Origin: Oikopleura dioica | Lineage: Eukaryota; Chordata; Appendicularia; Copelata; Oikopleuridae | Direction: 5' to 3' | Length of the DNA stretch: 64,000 bases | Assembly (NCBI GenBank): GCA_907165135.1 | Contig: OU015567.1 | Coordinates: 15,567,001 to 15,631,000, forward strand | Part shown: one piece after another, positions 45,264 through 54,145 of the stretch | How positions within the stretch are numbered: the first letter of the stretch is position 1 | Layout of the letters: the number at the start of each line of letters is the position of its first letter | The notes under the pieces: model-generated | Seen by the model: only the letters and a program-made list of their open reading frames with translations | Told to the model about the DNA's origin: nothing | The model's database searches: none | Position numbers and translations under genes: made by a program

Positions 45264-45989
45264 TTACTTGAACAAACGTACAAAGGAAAATTTCCTTATT
45301 ATCCCTTATTTTTAATCAACTTAAAAAAAAATATTATTTAAAAAAAAAATATGGATAAATAATGAGATAATAACCATTGCTGAGATTCGGATGAACAAAT
45401 TCTTTCAACAGATCTTCTTGGAGATCAAAGAGCAAAAGTGTATTATCCAATTCTATTTGTCACATATGTTGATTTCTGTAGTTCTGGAAACTAATGTCTG
45501 ATTTTTAGATTCCCTTTAACTTTTCAGATTTCTATTCATAATCATAAAAAAACCAAAAATGCACAAAAAATGAACCGTAAAACCCCTTGAAGAGACGAAG
45601 TTAGGTTTTGAGCGAAGCACCTAGTTATAAGAGACAAATCAAAGTAATATTCTTGTATGTAATGAAAAAGAAATATTTCTGTTATAACAGTTTCAAAATT
45701 AGAAATGTTTGTTTTCAGTTGCTTTCGTGAAAATTTCGGAAAATTGTTATTTTGAAAGGGAAGGTTAGACTGTATTCAGAGCCGCTAAGTTTGATGCATA
45801 AATGGTGCTTTGCGAATTTCGCGGAGGAAATGATGCGCGATCGAAATAGCTAGTGGTCGACGTGGGGATAAGCCCGCAAATATGTGCTCTGCCAATCATT
45901 TTTATGCTTTTTGTCACGAGTTCTTTTATGAAGCTGACTCATTGTCGAATTTAGTCTTTATGAAGAAAAAAGCTACTCAATTATACATT
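45264..45989. other. No gene seen
   Basis: AT-rich spacer after the kelch gene. AATAAT runs near 45355 may serve as its poly(A) region. No coding frame. Confidence 0.4.
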
Positions 45990-46345
45990 TTGAGGTAAAT
46001 TCTTCTTTCTGGTCGCATGGTGGCGCTTTTTTTTATCGACGAGCAAATCAGAACTGTCAAATTTATTCTTACCACAATGCAAATTTTACCCATAAAGTAT
46101 AGATATCTCTAACTAAAAGCCGCACTGTGGCGCTGTTTTTCTTCTTTTCGGCCAATCAGAAGCCGTTTCCATCAAGTTTTAACTTCTACTACTCACATAG
46201 TGGCGCTTTTCGCTACGAAAGAGTCAACCAAATCGAGTTCGCAAATTTTACCATATTTTTATGGAAATTCTTCGTAAATCAAAAAATCTCTTTTATGTAC
46301 GCATTGTGGCGCTGTTTGGTCCTCTTCTCGGCCAATCAGAGGCCG
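45990..46345. repeat. Repeated GTGGCGCT segments
   Basis: CGCATGGTGGCGCTTTTTTT (46016), CGCACTGTGGCGCTGTTTTT (46122), ACATAGTGGCGCTTTT (46195) and CGCATTGTGGCGCTGTTTGG (46300). Two are followed by CTTCT.TTCGGCCAATCAGA, giving an imperfect direct repeat of about 180 bp. The same motif occurs near 23490 and 32248. Confidence 0.65.
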
Positions 46346-46393
46346 TTGTTTCGTTGAACTTGAACTTCAACTCAAGTTTATTGAGTAGATTTT

Positions 46394-46603
46394 TCAAAGA
46401 GGTATTTGTTTACTGTTTTCGTTTGGCTGAGAGGTGACGGCACTGGTTATAGCTGTTCTTATGTTTCGTTGAATGGTTGATCCGGCTTCAATAGTATCTC
46501 GGGGCTCGTTAAGCGGCGATAAGCGGCGGACATTAACATTTGAACCGGCTTCTAAATTGCTGTTGCTTTGAAGTGCTATCGCCGCCAACTCAAGAACTTC
46601 TTT
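46394..46603 (-). CDS. Putative C-terminal exon, unknown protein
   Basis: An acceptor GCTCGTTAG lies before 46603. The frame reads KEVLELAAIALQSNSN..., 69 residues ending NENSKQIPL, with stop at 46394. A small preceding exon at about 46703-46733 (ending RVIILRKQ before GTGTCC, phase 0) would join in frame. Short resemblance of EVLELA to histone H2A is not enough to name it. Confidence 0.35.
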   Translation of the reverse strand, partial: KEVLELAAIALQSNSNLEAGSNVNVRRLSPLNEPRDTIEAGSTIQRNIRTAITSAVTSQPNENSKQIPL

Positions 46604-46789
46604 CTAACGAGCGAAAAACACGTGCGCCCAACAGTTAGTCACTTTCACTTTTTCGTTGCTTTTTTTCAGCTTCGTCATCGAAACCCAGTTATTATGACGG
46701 ACACCTGCTTTCGAAGAATAATTACTCTTTTAGAACTGATTTTAAAAAGAAACCAAGCCTTCAGGCTTTCTTTTCAATCATCCTGATTT

Positions 46790-47536
46790 AAGGGGGTCAC
46801 CGTCAATAGCCGCTTTTTTCGCAAATTCGTTTGAAATATTTATCATTTCGACACCCTTAATTTTAATCTAAAAGGAAGGTTTTCACTTCTTAAATTCTAG
46901 ACCAATCAGATTTCCGCTTTCAGCCGATAGGCCAATCAGATTTCAGAAAAAATTTATTGAGATTTTCAGTTTTCTAAAAATCCATTCCGGATTAGTGCTA
47001 GAAAATCTGTTTTTTGATGTGGAACACTTCTAAAGCCGAATACATTATTCTCGCGTCAAAGAATTGTTGTCGAACATGTAAACTACAAAATCTTGTGGCG
47101 ACTGCCTGTATTAGTCTGTTTCTAAAACACTTTCCCAATCTTTTATGAATTTCACTGATTCCCTGAAATTAAAAAACCCTCCATTTCGGCTGAAAATAAA
47201 TGCCTCGTCAGCAGCCGAAAATCTCGGGCGTCAATATTTGGGATTTTGTCGTCGAGTTATTTTTAAAAAAATCGCGCACGTATTGAGCTGCTCTAAGCGG
47301 ATTTTGAGCAATTTTCTGTGAGCGTTTTAGTCAAATATTGATAAGCAAAATATTAAATCAAAAATCAAACGAAAATCTCGCTTTGAGCAAATTACAGAAT
47401 CGCGTATTAGTTTGTTTAGAATCACTTGTTATGCCCAAATATTCATGACTAGACATCGATTTAAAACTTTCCTCAAAATTGAATTTCCGACTTAAGGACC
47501 CCCCCCCCCTTCAATTTTTTTGGTCGAAAAAAAGGG
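46790..47536. other. No gene; paired ATTGG motifs
   Basis: TTAAGGGGGTCACCGTCAAT at 46791 looks like the end of a TTAA element. Two CCAATCAGATTTC boxes at 46903 and 46932 resemble the core of family A. A poly-C run at 47497. Confidence 0.4.
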
Positions 47537-47698
47537 ATTCTGTCTGGAACCGACAAAAAAATTCGACAAGTTTTGCGTGGGCGGCTACTCGGCTGCTGAT
47601 TGGCTGGTTTGCAGAATCAGGGCTTCTGATTGGTCGAAAAATTCCACGCAAAATTTGTCGAAATTTTTTGTCGGTTCCAGTCAGCTCCCAGAAAATCA
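47537..47698. mobile_element. Family A MITE
   Basis: TCTGTCTGGAACCGACAAAA ... GTGGGCGGCTACTCGGCTGC ... CTGATTGGTCGAAAAATTCC ... GTCGGTTCCAGTCAGCTCCC. Complete copy. Confidence 0.85.
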
Positions 47699-47856
47699 GT
47701 CTGAAAGTCATTCTTCAGCCATAAAGTGCAAGCTCACATGAAAAAGCATCCTACTTTGCCCGAGGCCCCATGCAAAGTTGACGCAGTCCTTTTACTTTTC
47801 CCTCGTTTGTCGCAGTAAAGAATCGCTTGCTTTTTGCTTTTTAATTTATTCTAGCG

Positions 47857-48036
47857 ATGGATTCGCTGCTTATTTTCTTCATGACTTTTGGACCAGTATT
47901 TGCTTTGCCGCTGCTTTATTATTGCTGTCAAAATGGGCCGGAATCGAGAAGAGGTGGAGGAGGAGACGGAGACGGGGGAGGAGATTTTGGCGGTGGAGGA
48001 GACGGCGGCGGCGGTGGTTGCGATGGTGGGGGATGA
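47857..48036 (+). CDS. Small glycine-rich membrane-anchored protein
   Basis: ATG at 47857, immediately after a TTTATTCTAG acceptor, opens 59 codons to TGA 48034-48036. The protein has a hydrophobic start (MDSLLIFFMTFGPVFALPLL), then YYCCQNGPESRR and a tail of Gly/Asp repeats (GGGGDGDGGGDFGGGG...) ending CDGGG. AATAAA lies at about 48088. One membrane helix or signal anchor plus a flexible acidic glycine-rich tail is clear; function is not known. The other two frames over the G-rich tail are also open and give misleading Glu- or Arg-rich translations. Confidence 0.65.
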   Translation: MDSLLIFFMTFGPVFALPLLYYCCQNGPESRRGGGGDGDGGGDFGGGGDGGGGGCDGGG

Positions 48037-48114
48037 AAAAAAAACTTTCTGTATTTTAATTGAATGCTTATATTTTGATCTGTTTTGAATAAATAGTGGT
48101 ACTTTGAGAAATTA

Positions 48115-48777
48115 TTAACAGTTGATGATATGAAGCTCTCTTTTCTGAAAATTTCGAATAAGTGAGATCAAGCAAAGCAGGATAAAAACAGCGATTGAGA
48201 AAAATGAAAACGGGGAAAATATAGAAGTGTCGATAAAATCATCGTATTTCTTTTTCAGTTCGCTTCCGTCCAGGCTGAATTCGCTGCTTCCTCCAATCGT
48301 CAGAATTCTATGGAGCAGTATTGGTAAAACAGTCTCGTTTGTTTTTGACTTACAGTAAAGAAACTAGAAATAAAGCTAAAATCGAAAAAACTTTAAATAT
48401 CTCCAAAACCATATTAGGTCCTTTTTCTCTAAAAACAGATAACCTCATCGATTTTGGACTTCATCTCATTGATGACTTTTTTATATATATTGTCACATGA
48501 CTTTATACGATACTCATTGATCGCAAGGACAAGTTTCTGCGCAAAAATAATTTCTTGAACCTACAAAGCAATGGCCAAAGAAAAAAGAAATATCATCAAA
48601 GTCTTATTTCTCGCCGAAAACATTTCACTCTTGAAAACACATTTACATAAACAACTCGAACTCATCGATTTCGGATTTATATTTTTTTATCCGATCTTCA
48701 TTTGCACAGCTGTCAAAAAAATCAATTATTGCATTTGACAGTCAGGAATTTATTTATTTTCAAATAGAACTCGAAGG
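48115..48777 (-). CDS. Small two-helix membrane protein, multi-exon
   Basis: Three joined exons agree in phase: 48560-48444 (VQEIIFAQKLVLAINEYRI...KSKIDE), 48400-48354 (IFKVFSILALFLVSLL) and 48307-48115 (LTIGGSSEFSLDGSELKK..., then FSFFSIAVFILLCLISLI, ending ELHIINC, TAA). The introns are 43 and 46 bp, both GT-AG. An earlier exon-like segment at about 48735-48640 repeats the same theme (DSCANEDRIKKYKSEIDE beside KSCDNIYKKV...KSKIDE), suggesting exon duplication. Two hydrophobic helices flank a 30-residue loop. The 3' end lies 78 bp from the convergent glycine-rich gene. Start exon not found; an ATG at 48412 could start a shorter, 83-residue form. Confidence 0.55.
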
Positions 48778-49514
48778 AAACATTTTACAGAAAACTCGAT
48801 TTTCTGAAAAAATTAAAAAAGTGATACCCTTATTTTGGTTTTTAATAAAGTATAATTGAATAAACAAGTTTTGGCGAATCGACAATCTTTAATTTTTAGA
48901 TGAATCCTAACAAATTTTTGCTCCACAAGGCATAAAAGATTCGAGAGAAACGTGCCTTTTTCGAATTTCTGTTGTAAATCAGCTCCGATTACGGATTTTC
49001 AAGCATTTCCGTTCTGGTCACTCTTGCGCTACCAGCTCAGCTAAACGATTTTTGGTTCCAAAAACGACTTTGAATCCCTCTTAGAAGCGATTTTTTGCGA
49101 TTTTTTCTGCTCAACTGAGCGGCACTAGAATCTGGTCTAATGGAACTTACTCAGAATAAAGACACAAAAGAAAGTGAAATAACTGGCTTCGTCAGTACCG
49201 TTTAAAACTTCGAAAGTGGGCCACTTTTGCGGTCTTGTTTGTTTAGCCGAAGAGGGTGATATCGGATATTTAGAAACGAAATTCGCGGATTTGGGCGAAT
49301 TAAGGTCTGAGTAGAAGAAGAATCAGCGGAGGTGTGAGTACACCTGCGCCAGGACTCGTATAACGTGACTTTTTAGTTTCTTTTTCGATCCTTCAAAACT
49401 CGGTTTTTCTCCAGGAGAAACATGTTTTTAAGGCTTGAGTTAGGGTCACACATTGCCAATGTGACATTGGGGACATTTCCTACGTTAGAGGAGCTTTCCT
49501 TCAAAGTTGCCTCT
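48778..49514. other. No gene seen
   Basis: GTGATACCCTTATTTTGG (family B motif) near 48822; otherwise AT-rich. Confidence 0.4.
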
Positions 49515-49857
49515 TTGGCGACATTCCGTGACATTTGGCGATATTCAGCGAAGTTTGGCCACATTCGGCGATATTTAGCGACATTCGACGACATTCAGCG
49601 ACATTCGACGATATTTAGCGACATTCAGCGACATTTGGCGACATTCGGCGTTATTCGGGGACATTCGCCGACATTCAGAGACATGCAAAGAAATTCGGCG
49701 ACATTTAGCGACATTCGGCGACATTCGGCGACATTCAGCGACATTCCGCGACATATGGTGACATTCGGCGACATAAGGCGACATTCAGAGACACTCAGAG
49801 TAATCCGGCGACATTCAGCGATATTCGGCGATATTCAGCGACATTTAGTGACATAAT
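49515..49857. repeat. 11-bp tandem repeat (GCGACATTCAG/G)
   Basis: About 31 units of GCGACATTC(A/G)G with point changes. Because 11 is not a multiple of 3, each frame cycles every 33 bp and stays open on both strands, producing long but false reading frames (144 codons plus, 69 minus). Confidence 0.9.
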
Positions 49858-50757
49858 TGGGGATCTAAACGTTAAACATTTTTTTAGTAGAGTCTTTATT
49901 GCATAAAGACGTCGCAAATGTTATACTTAATCGCGGCTTGTGCTGTTGGAATTATTGCATGTGAATCTGGCATGTTTTCGTAAAAAAATCGTTGCGGATC
50001 GAAAATCCTCTTAAAACGCAGGAGATCTTGTTCTTTCACGTTCCACGTAAATTTCACAAGTTCGATAATTATGATTAATCGCGTCGACCCGAATTAGCCG
50101 CGCAAATGGAACTATCAAATTAAACAACAGTAGTTGTTCCAAAGTGAGCGAAGAAACGCAATTAGCACGTTTTGCCAGGAATTTATTTTTCGCGAACGCG
50201 CGACATTTTCATAACTAACAAACGCACGCGTCTACCGACACTAACGCCCACTAATTACGCTACTTTAGGACGCCATTCTCGGAGGCCAGGAGTTTATGCA
50301 TTTATCAAATTTTAAATATAAGTTGAGTAATTTTAAAATTTCAATTTCAGTACCTTGAATATTAAATTGATAATTATAAATTTATATTTATTCAAATTAT
50401 AAATGAATTTTAAATTCTAATAACAGTGATTTTTTATTCTTGAATTTTAATTGAAAATTTTATTTTGATTGAAAAATTTTAAGGAAATTGACAATTTCCG
50501 GACGGCAGTTTTGAGAAGAATATAAGTCTTATTTTAGACCAATCAGATATTTGTTTTCCCCCGTTGGACCTGTCAGAAACCGGAGAAATATCAAGTTATT
50601 TTTTTCGTCAAAAATTGTCGATTCCCGGGACCAACCATATTTTTTGATTGAAAATAGAGCAGAATTCTGAGCAGTGTTTGCACAAAAAAATGCAAATATT
50701 TGTCCGGCAAAGCGATCATCAAACACCTCAAATTTCACAAAAGAGATACAGTTACAG
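49858..50757. other. Upstream region of kinase 5; no other gene
   Basis: Mixed sequence with a GC-richer patch at 50080-50290, then AT-rich DNA leading to the kinase start. No frame supported. Confidence 0.45.
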
Positions 50758-52567
50758 ATGGAAGGAACAGTGATAAACGATAGGTATAAGGCGGTAAGAG
50801 AGCTGAAGCCTGCCAGAGATGGGAAAATTTACTGGGTTGTTGAGGACCAGCAAAAAGGTAAAAAAGAAAGGAAAAATTTTGAGAAATATTCTGGTAGGGA
50901 AAGAGTTGAAGATGCTCAAAGGAATTGCTCTTTTCGACGAAAAACAGGAGGAAGAAGCGAAACTTGAAGTTGATCTTCTTCGACGACTAGGTTCGGGTTT
51001 TGAAAATTTCGATTAAACGCCAGATGGCGGCGCTAAAGCGACCTCATATCCCCCAAAAAGACCATCCTCATGTCGTCAAACTTCTCGACGACATCTCATT
51101 TACTGCTCCGAACAACCAAAACTACCGAGGACTGATTTTGGAATATCTTCCAGGAGGCGACTTGTCGCAGTTCTTTCAGAAGAAACTCGAAAATGGTAGA
51201 TTAAAATTTTAAAAGATTTTGCAGTTTAAAAATTCTCAGAGGGAGGTGAAAATGAAGAAGAATGGGAAGAAAACGATGCTCTTGGGATTTGTGCGCAGAT
51301 TGTTCTTGCTATGAGTAAGTTTTTCCTTTATTAGACTGATCTTGATTGATTTAAAGACTACCTGCACGGCGAGAATATCATCCATCGGGATATTAAGCCG
51401 GAAAACATTCTTTTTTTTGCTGATGAAAAAGAGGTAGGTTTCATTGTTGAGAAATCGTCTTATCCCAAATTTGAAGATCAAAATCGCTGATTTCAACGTC
51501 TCCCGCGTGACTGAAGGAACCATGAGCACTGGTATTGCAGGATCAATGGAATATATTCCTCCAGAGAGTCTTCAAGCTCAAGGAAATGAAAATGCTTCTT
51601 TCAGTCTTGATATTTGGGCGATGGGAATCTTTTTTCAAATGCTCTGCACTTTCAGGTAAACTTTTTTTAATGTTTTTGTTTTCTTACTTCTTTGAAGGCA
51701 CCCTTTCGCGACTGGGAATCTCTTTCAAACGATCAACAACATCGCCCAAAATCTCCGAAACCCGGCGGAGGTCGTTTTCCCGGCGATGGAAAGTTTGATT
51801 CAAGAATGTCTCAAAATCGACCTTGGAGAAAGAGCCGCAAATGCAGCAGCTTTGATGAATCATCGCTCGATCGTCAGTTTGGTAAAACAGCTTCAAAATA
51901 GAATTCGACCGAAAGACTTGGTTTTCGGAAAGAATCGGGTGGAGACGACGGAAGTTATCAACGAGCATTTGAACAAGGAGAATTTGGAACTCAATGGGCG
52001 ACTTGAATTCAAAATTGAAACGATTGGAGAATTGAGAAAGATGATAACAGACAATATCCTGGCTTTCTTCGGCGATGCTTGGAAGAGTGGATTTGGATTT
52101 TACAGCGGCAACGACTCTTCATCTCTCCGAAAAGAACACGACGAAGATGCAGTGCGACTGGTGCTTCGAGCAATGGCAGCTGGGTTCACGACTTTTAATT
52201 TGAAGAGATTGGATAAAATCGCATTTTTTAGTTTTTTTGATTTTTTTTTTCGACGCGATTTTCATCCAAAATAAAGTTTTTGCGCGACAAAAATTTAGAA
52301 GTTTCGGAAGCTGGATGGACGATCCGACATCAATGGAGCGACGGCTTCTGGAAAATGTGGATTCTTTTGAACGGTATTGATTGTTGAATTTGAGATTTTT
52401 ATTTTTTAGGAAAACGCGTCGACTTTCAAGCAGACGCGGACGATATTCACTGTTTGAATGGGAAGAGCGAAAACTCGGCGAAGAAGTTGACGCCGGATTC
52501 ACAAGGAATGGTCAAACTCGAAGGATATTATGCTTTTGTCCGCTGGAATATAACCATTTTACAATAA
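50758..52567 (+). CDS. Protein kinase 5 (DFN family)
   Basis: Starts MEGTVINDRYKAVRELKPAR. Exons: 50758-50857, 50898 to about 50997, about 51033-51195, 51240-51314, 51357-51433, 51477-51655, 51698-52212, 52299-52373 and 52410-52567 (TAA, overlapping AATAAA). Kinase features: KELKMLKGI, the LEVDLL Glu, [38 protein letters not shown] (DFN), YIPPES and DIWAMGIFFQ. The tail has [49 protein letters not shown], then GWTIRHQWSDGFWKMWI and GKRVDFQADADD to FVRWNIT. In contrast to its paralogues, the intron 51656-51697 is GT-AG. The intron 52213-52298 begins ATAAAATCGC, so it has no GT. The product is about 480 residues. Confidence 0.88.
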
Positions 52568-52745
52568 AGAGAACTTTAAATATTATTTCAGCATCAGATA
52601 TTGACTTGATGATTTTCAATAAAATTCCTCTCATCATTAGATTTTAAAAATTCATTATATTTTCAATCTTGATTCCCAATTTATTTTTCAAAATTCAATT
52701 CAATAAAAAAAACAAAAGAATAATTCTCTTCGTGCGTGTTTTCGT

Positions 52746-53985
52746 TCACAGCGTCTGATTCTTGTCCTTGAGACTCTTGTTCTTTTTGTCCTTCTTACGT
52801 CCGAAGCTGAAAGCGAGTAAGCGACGAATTGCGACAAATTGTCAATTTGCTTTTTACCTGAATAGGGAGCGCTTTTTCTTACGAGCAACCACTTGGTCAG
52901 TTGAATCAATAGCTACGGCTTCGGCTTTTCCGACGTCTTTTTTGAGAGTTCAATTATTGATTTTACAAAATTAAAGAAAAGTTCGATGTTGGAAAATCCA
53001 TTTCTTTCGGCGATTTATCTTTGGTTATTTCGGTTTGGCCAATTATTTGGACAGATGGCTTCTTTTTGGCCATATTTTTTGGTATTCAAATTATTTTTGG
53101 TCAAAAATTTGGTCAACTTTCAGCTAAAAAATCGATTTTATTCAGTTTTTGGCCAAAAATGCGGCTTTTTTCTAGAATTTTTGGCCATTTTGAAGCTCAA
53201 AAATAATTTTTTACCCCAAAAATTTTGCCCGAAATCATGAAGTGTCCATTTTATTAAATTTGTAAGTTGAAAGAAAACTTCTAAATTATCGATCTACGTT
53301 TTAAGAATTTAAAAAAGCCACTTTCTGGCCAATTTTCGTTCGCTTTTCTCGACTTTAAAAACCATCAACTATTCGGCTTGGAGATATTTTGCGCGACCCC
53401 TGAACCCACGAAGAAAACGACCAAGAGAATGTTTTTTTCGGTCGCCGATTTCAAGAACTCTTTCCTTCTTCGATTGCCAGTTTTGAAATTGTCTTTTTCA
53501 GGGGCACCTTAAAAAATTTAAATGTTTAAAATTTTTAAATCACTATTTTCAATAATGATACCCTTATTTTTATTCTATGAACTCAAAAAAAACATCAATA
53601 TTTATCTCATATTATGGTTATTTTTATGTTTTCATAAAGAAAGTTGTTTTCTAATCCGACAGCTGATTGGCTGCCTACCGGTCGGTATCCGGGAATAAAA
53701 CCTTTTGATTGGTTGAAATTCATCGCTTGAAATCGCGAAGAAACGTCAAAAACTCACTGTCGCGCGAAACCGTCGAATCTCAAATTTGTCCTATTGTCCC
53801 TAACCCTTACCCTTAGCATATTACATATTCAATTATCAAATAAATCTCAAAACTTACGAATGGTGGCAGATGAGCTCTTCTAGCCAGCGAGGGAGTAGTC
53901 TGCGTGCCCCACTGGTTATCTTCGAGGACGCGTTTGAAGCTGGATCTCGTCGACCTTTTCCGAGTTTCCGAGGCGAAAATGTCAG
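52746..53985 (-). CDS. Multi-exon basic protein, 3' part
   Basis: Exons joined by phase: 53985-53858 (acceptor CTGTAG; ADIFASETRKRSTRSSFKRV...RRAHLPPF; donor GTAAGT), 53507-53453 (VPLKKTISKLAIEEGKSS), 52936-52858 (VGKAEAVAIDSTDQVVARKK...) and 52806-52746 (FGRKKDKKNKSLKDKNQTL, TGA). The join from 53453 to 52936 requires a GA donor (GAAATC) and an AG acceptor, in line with other introns here. The last intron is GT-AG, 51 bp. The protein is rich in K, R and S with a lysine-rich tail, suggesting a nuclear or RNA-associated role, but no domain is recognised. The 5' end is unknown. Confidence 0.5.
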
Positions 53986-54145
53986 CTACAGTATCCAGCC
54001 GCGCCTAATCCGGATGCACGTGGCCGGGCACTGTGGCTGATTTAAGTCCCCCGAAATTTTTACCCTTTTCTACTTTCTTTAATGATTAGATAAGGAGCAC
54101 TGGCGATAATGCGCCAGGAAGGTCATTTAGAAACTTTTTGGCTTT

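Noticed and set aside
46394-46603. Histone H2A fragment
   Set aside because: Only a six-residue EVLELA match; following residues do not align with the H2A fold.
47778-48088. Arg/Trp-rich and Glu-rich frames over the G-rich tract
   Set aside because: They overlap the 59-codon Gly/Asp protein, which has a proper start, hydrophobic segment and poly(A) signal; the others are shadows of its GGN codons.
49422-49856. 144-codon plus-strand frame and a 69-codon minus frame
   Set aside because: They are products of the 11-bp tandem repeat, which cannot create stops in any frame; no codon bias or splice context.
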